Source: RYN-230 sp963813975 (GTDB lineage: Bacteria > Actinomycetota > Actinomycetes > Streptosporangiales > Streptosporangiaceae). From it: a stretch of DNA of 64,000 bases. The number at the start of each line of letters is the position of its first letter. The stretch's first letter is position 1. The stretch is taken from NCBI GenBank assembly GCA_963813975.1, contig CAWFAP010000008.1, positions 186,001 through 250,000 on the forward strand, read 5' to 3'. Below the pieces are notes generated by a model, which was given only the letters and a program-made list of their open reading frames with translations, did no database searches and had not been told where the DNA came from. Positions 62,345 to 64,000 of this stretch are shown here, piece by piece. The position numbers and the translations under genes were made by a program.

Positions 62345-63049
62345 ATGGCCGACGAGGGGGACGTGCTGGAGGCGCTGCGGGACGCCATCCTGGCCGGGGA
62401 GTTCGCGGCCGGGCAGCGCCTGGTCGAGGTTGACCTGTGCGAGCGTTTCGGGTGCAGCCGGTTCGCGGTGCGCGCCGCGATCCCGGTGCTGGCCAGCGAG
62501 GGACTGGTCGACGTGCAGCGGCACCGGGGCGCGCGGGTGCGGCTCATCCCGCTCAGTGAGGCCATCGAGATCACCGAGGTCCGGCGGCTGCTGGAGGGGC
62601 TGACCGCGGCCCGGGCCGCGGAGCGGGTCACCCCGGCCCAGGCGGCCGAGCTGGAGGCCATCGTCCGGGAGATGCGGGTGGCGGTGGAGGCGGCCGAGCT
62701 GCTGCGTTACAGCGACACCAACGCCCGGCTGCACGCGCGGATCCGCGCCATCGCCGCACACGACACCGCGACCAGCATGATCGAGCGGCTCCGCGCCCAG
62801 CTGGTCCGCCACCAGTTCACCCTGGCCCTCATCCCCGGCCGCCCGGCCGTGTCCCTGGCCCAGCATGAGCGGATCGTGGCCGCCATCGTGGCCCGCGATC
62901 CGGCCGCGGCCGAGGCGGCCATGCGGGAGCACATCACCAGCGTCATCGAGTCACTCAGCAGGCTCGCCGAGGAGCAGGCCCGGAGCGGCACGGCCAGCAA
63001 CCACCGGGCCAGCAACCACCGGGCCAGCAACCACCGGGCCAGGAGGTAG
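62345..63049 (+). CDS. GntR-family (FCD-type) transcriptional regulator
   Basis: A 234-residue regulator with an N-terminal winged helix (VLEALRDAILAGEFAAGQRLVEVDLCERFGCSRFAVRAAI) and a C-terminal all-helical FCD ligand domain with metal-site-like His and Asp residues (DTNARLHARI, HERIVAAIVARDP, MREHI). It starts two bases after the aldolase stop. The last residues are three ASNHR repeats. It probably senses an aromatic acid or pathway intermediate and controls this operon. Confidence 0.9.
   Translation: MADEGDVLEALRDAILAGEFAAGQRLVEVDLCERFGCSRFAVRAAIPVLASEGLVDVQRHRGARVRLIPLSEAIEITEVRRLLEGLTAARAAERVTPAQAAELEAIVREMRVAVEAAELLRYSDTNARLHARIRAIAAHDTATSMIERLRAQLVRHQFTLALIPGRPAVSLAQHERIVAAIVARDPAAAEAAMREHITSVIESLSRLAEEQARSGTASNHRASNHRASNHRARR
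62993..63037 (+). repeat. Three exact 15-bp tandem repeats at the end of the GntR gene
   Basis: GCCAGCAACCACCGG occurs three times in a row (62993-63007, 63008-63022, 63023-63037), in frame, encoding ASNHR units at the regulator's C-terminus. Confidence 0.9.
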
Positions 63050-63056
63050 ATGCGCC

Positions 63057-64000
63057 ATGTCCCCGCAGCGCTGCCGTGACATCGCCCACGTGTCGGCGGT
63101 CGAGCTCCGCACCCGGGTCCCGGCCGAGACCGTGGACTTCTTCGTCCGGCTGATGGGCCTGTCCGAGGTGGCCCGCGACGGGGCCCGCACCTACCTGCGC
63201 ACCTGGGACGACTACGAGCGGTTCACGGTCTGCGTGGTCGGCGCGGCCGCCCCGGGCATCGGGCGGACCTGGCTGCGCGCCGCTGGCCCGGAGGCGCTGG
63301 ACCGCCGGGTGCGGGCCATCCAGGACGCCGGGCTCGGCCACGGCTGGGCGGACGGCGAGGAGGGGATCGGGCCGACGTACCTCTTCACCGATACCGACGG
63401 GCACGAGTTCGGGATCTACTGGGAGAGCGACTGGTACGAGCCGCCCGAGGGGCAGCGTCCCGCGCTGAAGAACCAGGCCGCGCCGTTCCCCGGCCGCGGC
63501 GCCAACGTCCGGCGGCTAGACCACGTCAACTACCTGGCCGCGGACATCCCGGCGGTCACCGCGTTCCTGCCGGGGGTGCTGGGTGCCGAGCTGACCGAGC
63601 AGATCGTTATGGATGATGGGGTGCCGTCAGCGGTCTGGTATCACGTCGGGGACAAGAGCTACGACCTCGTGTACACGTCCGACTGGACCGGCAGCACCGG
63701 CCGGCTGCACCATGTGGCGTTCGCGACCGACCAGCGCGAGGACATCCTGCGGGCGGCCGACGTGATGCTGGAGGCGGGCATCCACATCGAGACCGGGCCG
63801 CACAAGCACGCCATCCAGCAGACGTTCTTCCTCTACGTGTACGAGCCGGGCGGGAACCGGATCGAGCTGTGCAACGCGGGCGCGCGGCTGGTCCTCGCCC
63901 CGGACTGGCGGCCGATCTCCTGGTCCCGCGCCGAGCGGGCCAAGGGCCAGGCGTGGGGGCTGAAGACCATCGACAGCTTCCACACGCACGGGACGCCCCC
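63057..64000 (+). CDS. Type I extradiol dioxygenase (VOC family), cut by window end
   Basis: At least 314 residues of a two-domain vicinal-oxygen-chelate protein. The C-terminal catalytic domain has the iron-binding triad of catechol 2,3-dioxygenase-type enzymes: His in RRLDHVNYLA, His in GRLHHVAFAT and Glu in GNRIELCN, with a conserved His/Tyr in HAIQQTFFLYVYEPGG. It should cleave a catechol-type ring next to its hydroxyls with O2. ATG 63057 follows AGGAGG by about ten bases. The 3' end lies outside the window. Confidence 0.88.
   Translation, partial: MSPQRCRDIAHVSAVELRTRVPAETVDFFVRLMGLSEVARDGARTYLRTWDDYERFTVCVVGAAAPGIGRTWLRAAGPEALDRRVRAIQDAGLGHGWADGEEGIGPTYLFTDTDGHEFGIYWESDWYEPPEGQRPALKNQAAPFPGRGANVRRLDHVNYLAADIPAVTAFLPGVLGAELTEQIVMDDGVPSAVWYHVGDKSYDLVYTSDWTGSTGRLHHVAFATDQREDILRAADVMLEAGIHIETGPHKHAIQQTFFLYVYEPGGNRIELCNAGARLVLAPDWRPISWSRAERAKGQAWGLKTIDSFHTHGTP

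Overview
The window is a very GC-rich (roughly 70-75 %), gene-dense bacterial chromosome segment with frequent GTG and TTG starts, ATGA/GTGA stop-start overlaps and actinobacterial families: HelR-like helicase, accessory SecA2, Methyltransf_19 (DUF574) methyltransferase, MerR-PP2C fusion, Cvn-type GTPase, HATPase anti-sigma-like protein, DUF4432, DUF5302, DUF2071, DUF899. A soil actinobacterium of the Streptosporangiales/Thermomonosporaceae/Streptomyces kind fits best; the genus cannot be fixed from sequence alone.

Layout. 1-3.3 kb: end of a metabolic operon (solute-binding-like protein, SDR, DUF4432). 3.3-7.7 kb: membrane proteins, a thioesterase, a zinc-finger/HTH protein, DNA polymerase IV and an AAC(6')-like acetyltransferase. 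7.8-16 kb: helR-like helicase with two frameshifts, a PLP decarboxylase, convergent secA2 with a coupled TetR, and a divergent SDR with dyad operators, closed by a perfect 19-bp hairpin. 16.2-18.1 kb: a two-gene type II restriction-modification module with an NgoMIV-like endonuclease (predicted site GCCGGC). 18.3-25.9 kb: hydrolase, MerR-PP2C fusion behind a MerR-type promoter, serA, FUSC transporter-like protein, SAM methyltransferase. 25.9-26.8 kb: tandem 33-bp repeats, a long inverted repeat and a decayed phosphotransferase. 26.8-33.4 kb: SDR, HIT hydrolase, MFS exporter behind three identical-architecture operators, an SRPBCC-ArsR-DUF899 operon, and otsA.

33.5-38.2 kb: a large HerA/FtsK-like ATPase coupled to a disordered proline/glutamate-rich protein, followed by a lower-GC stretch holding a zeta-toxin-type kinase gene and a small partner gene, both broken by several frameshifts. 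38.3-43.3 kb: secreted GH18 chitinase with a recognisable promoter and palindromic operator, TetR, hydroxyacid dehydrogenase, DUF427 and three gene remnants (MmyB-type regulator, DUF2071, ECF sigma C-terminus). 43.3-49.2 kb: an ABC export-type operon (beta-propeller membrane protein, FtsX/MacB-like permease, two ATPases, one frameshifted). 49.2-58.1 kb: housekeeping and accessory enzymes, patatin, PlsC-like acyltransferase, DUF742 remnant and Cvn-type GTPase. 58.1-59.8 kb: a short Rho paralogue with a long leader. 59.8-64 kb: a tightly overlapping aromatic-catabolism operon (DUF6282 metal-hydrolase-like protein, GalB-type hydratase, LigK-type aldolase, GntR regulator, extradiol dioxygenase running off the end).

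Several genes are interrupted only by single-base indels in otherwise well-conserved reading frames (helR, an ABC ATPase, DUF2071, aldo/keto reductase). Part of this may be sequencing or assembly error; the multiple lesions in the low-GC toxin region look more like real decay. No tRNA, rRNA, CRISPR array or insertion sequence was recognised. All product calls come from reading motifs by eye; no database search was possible.
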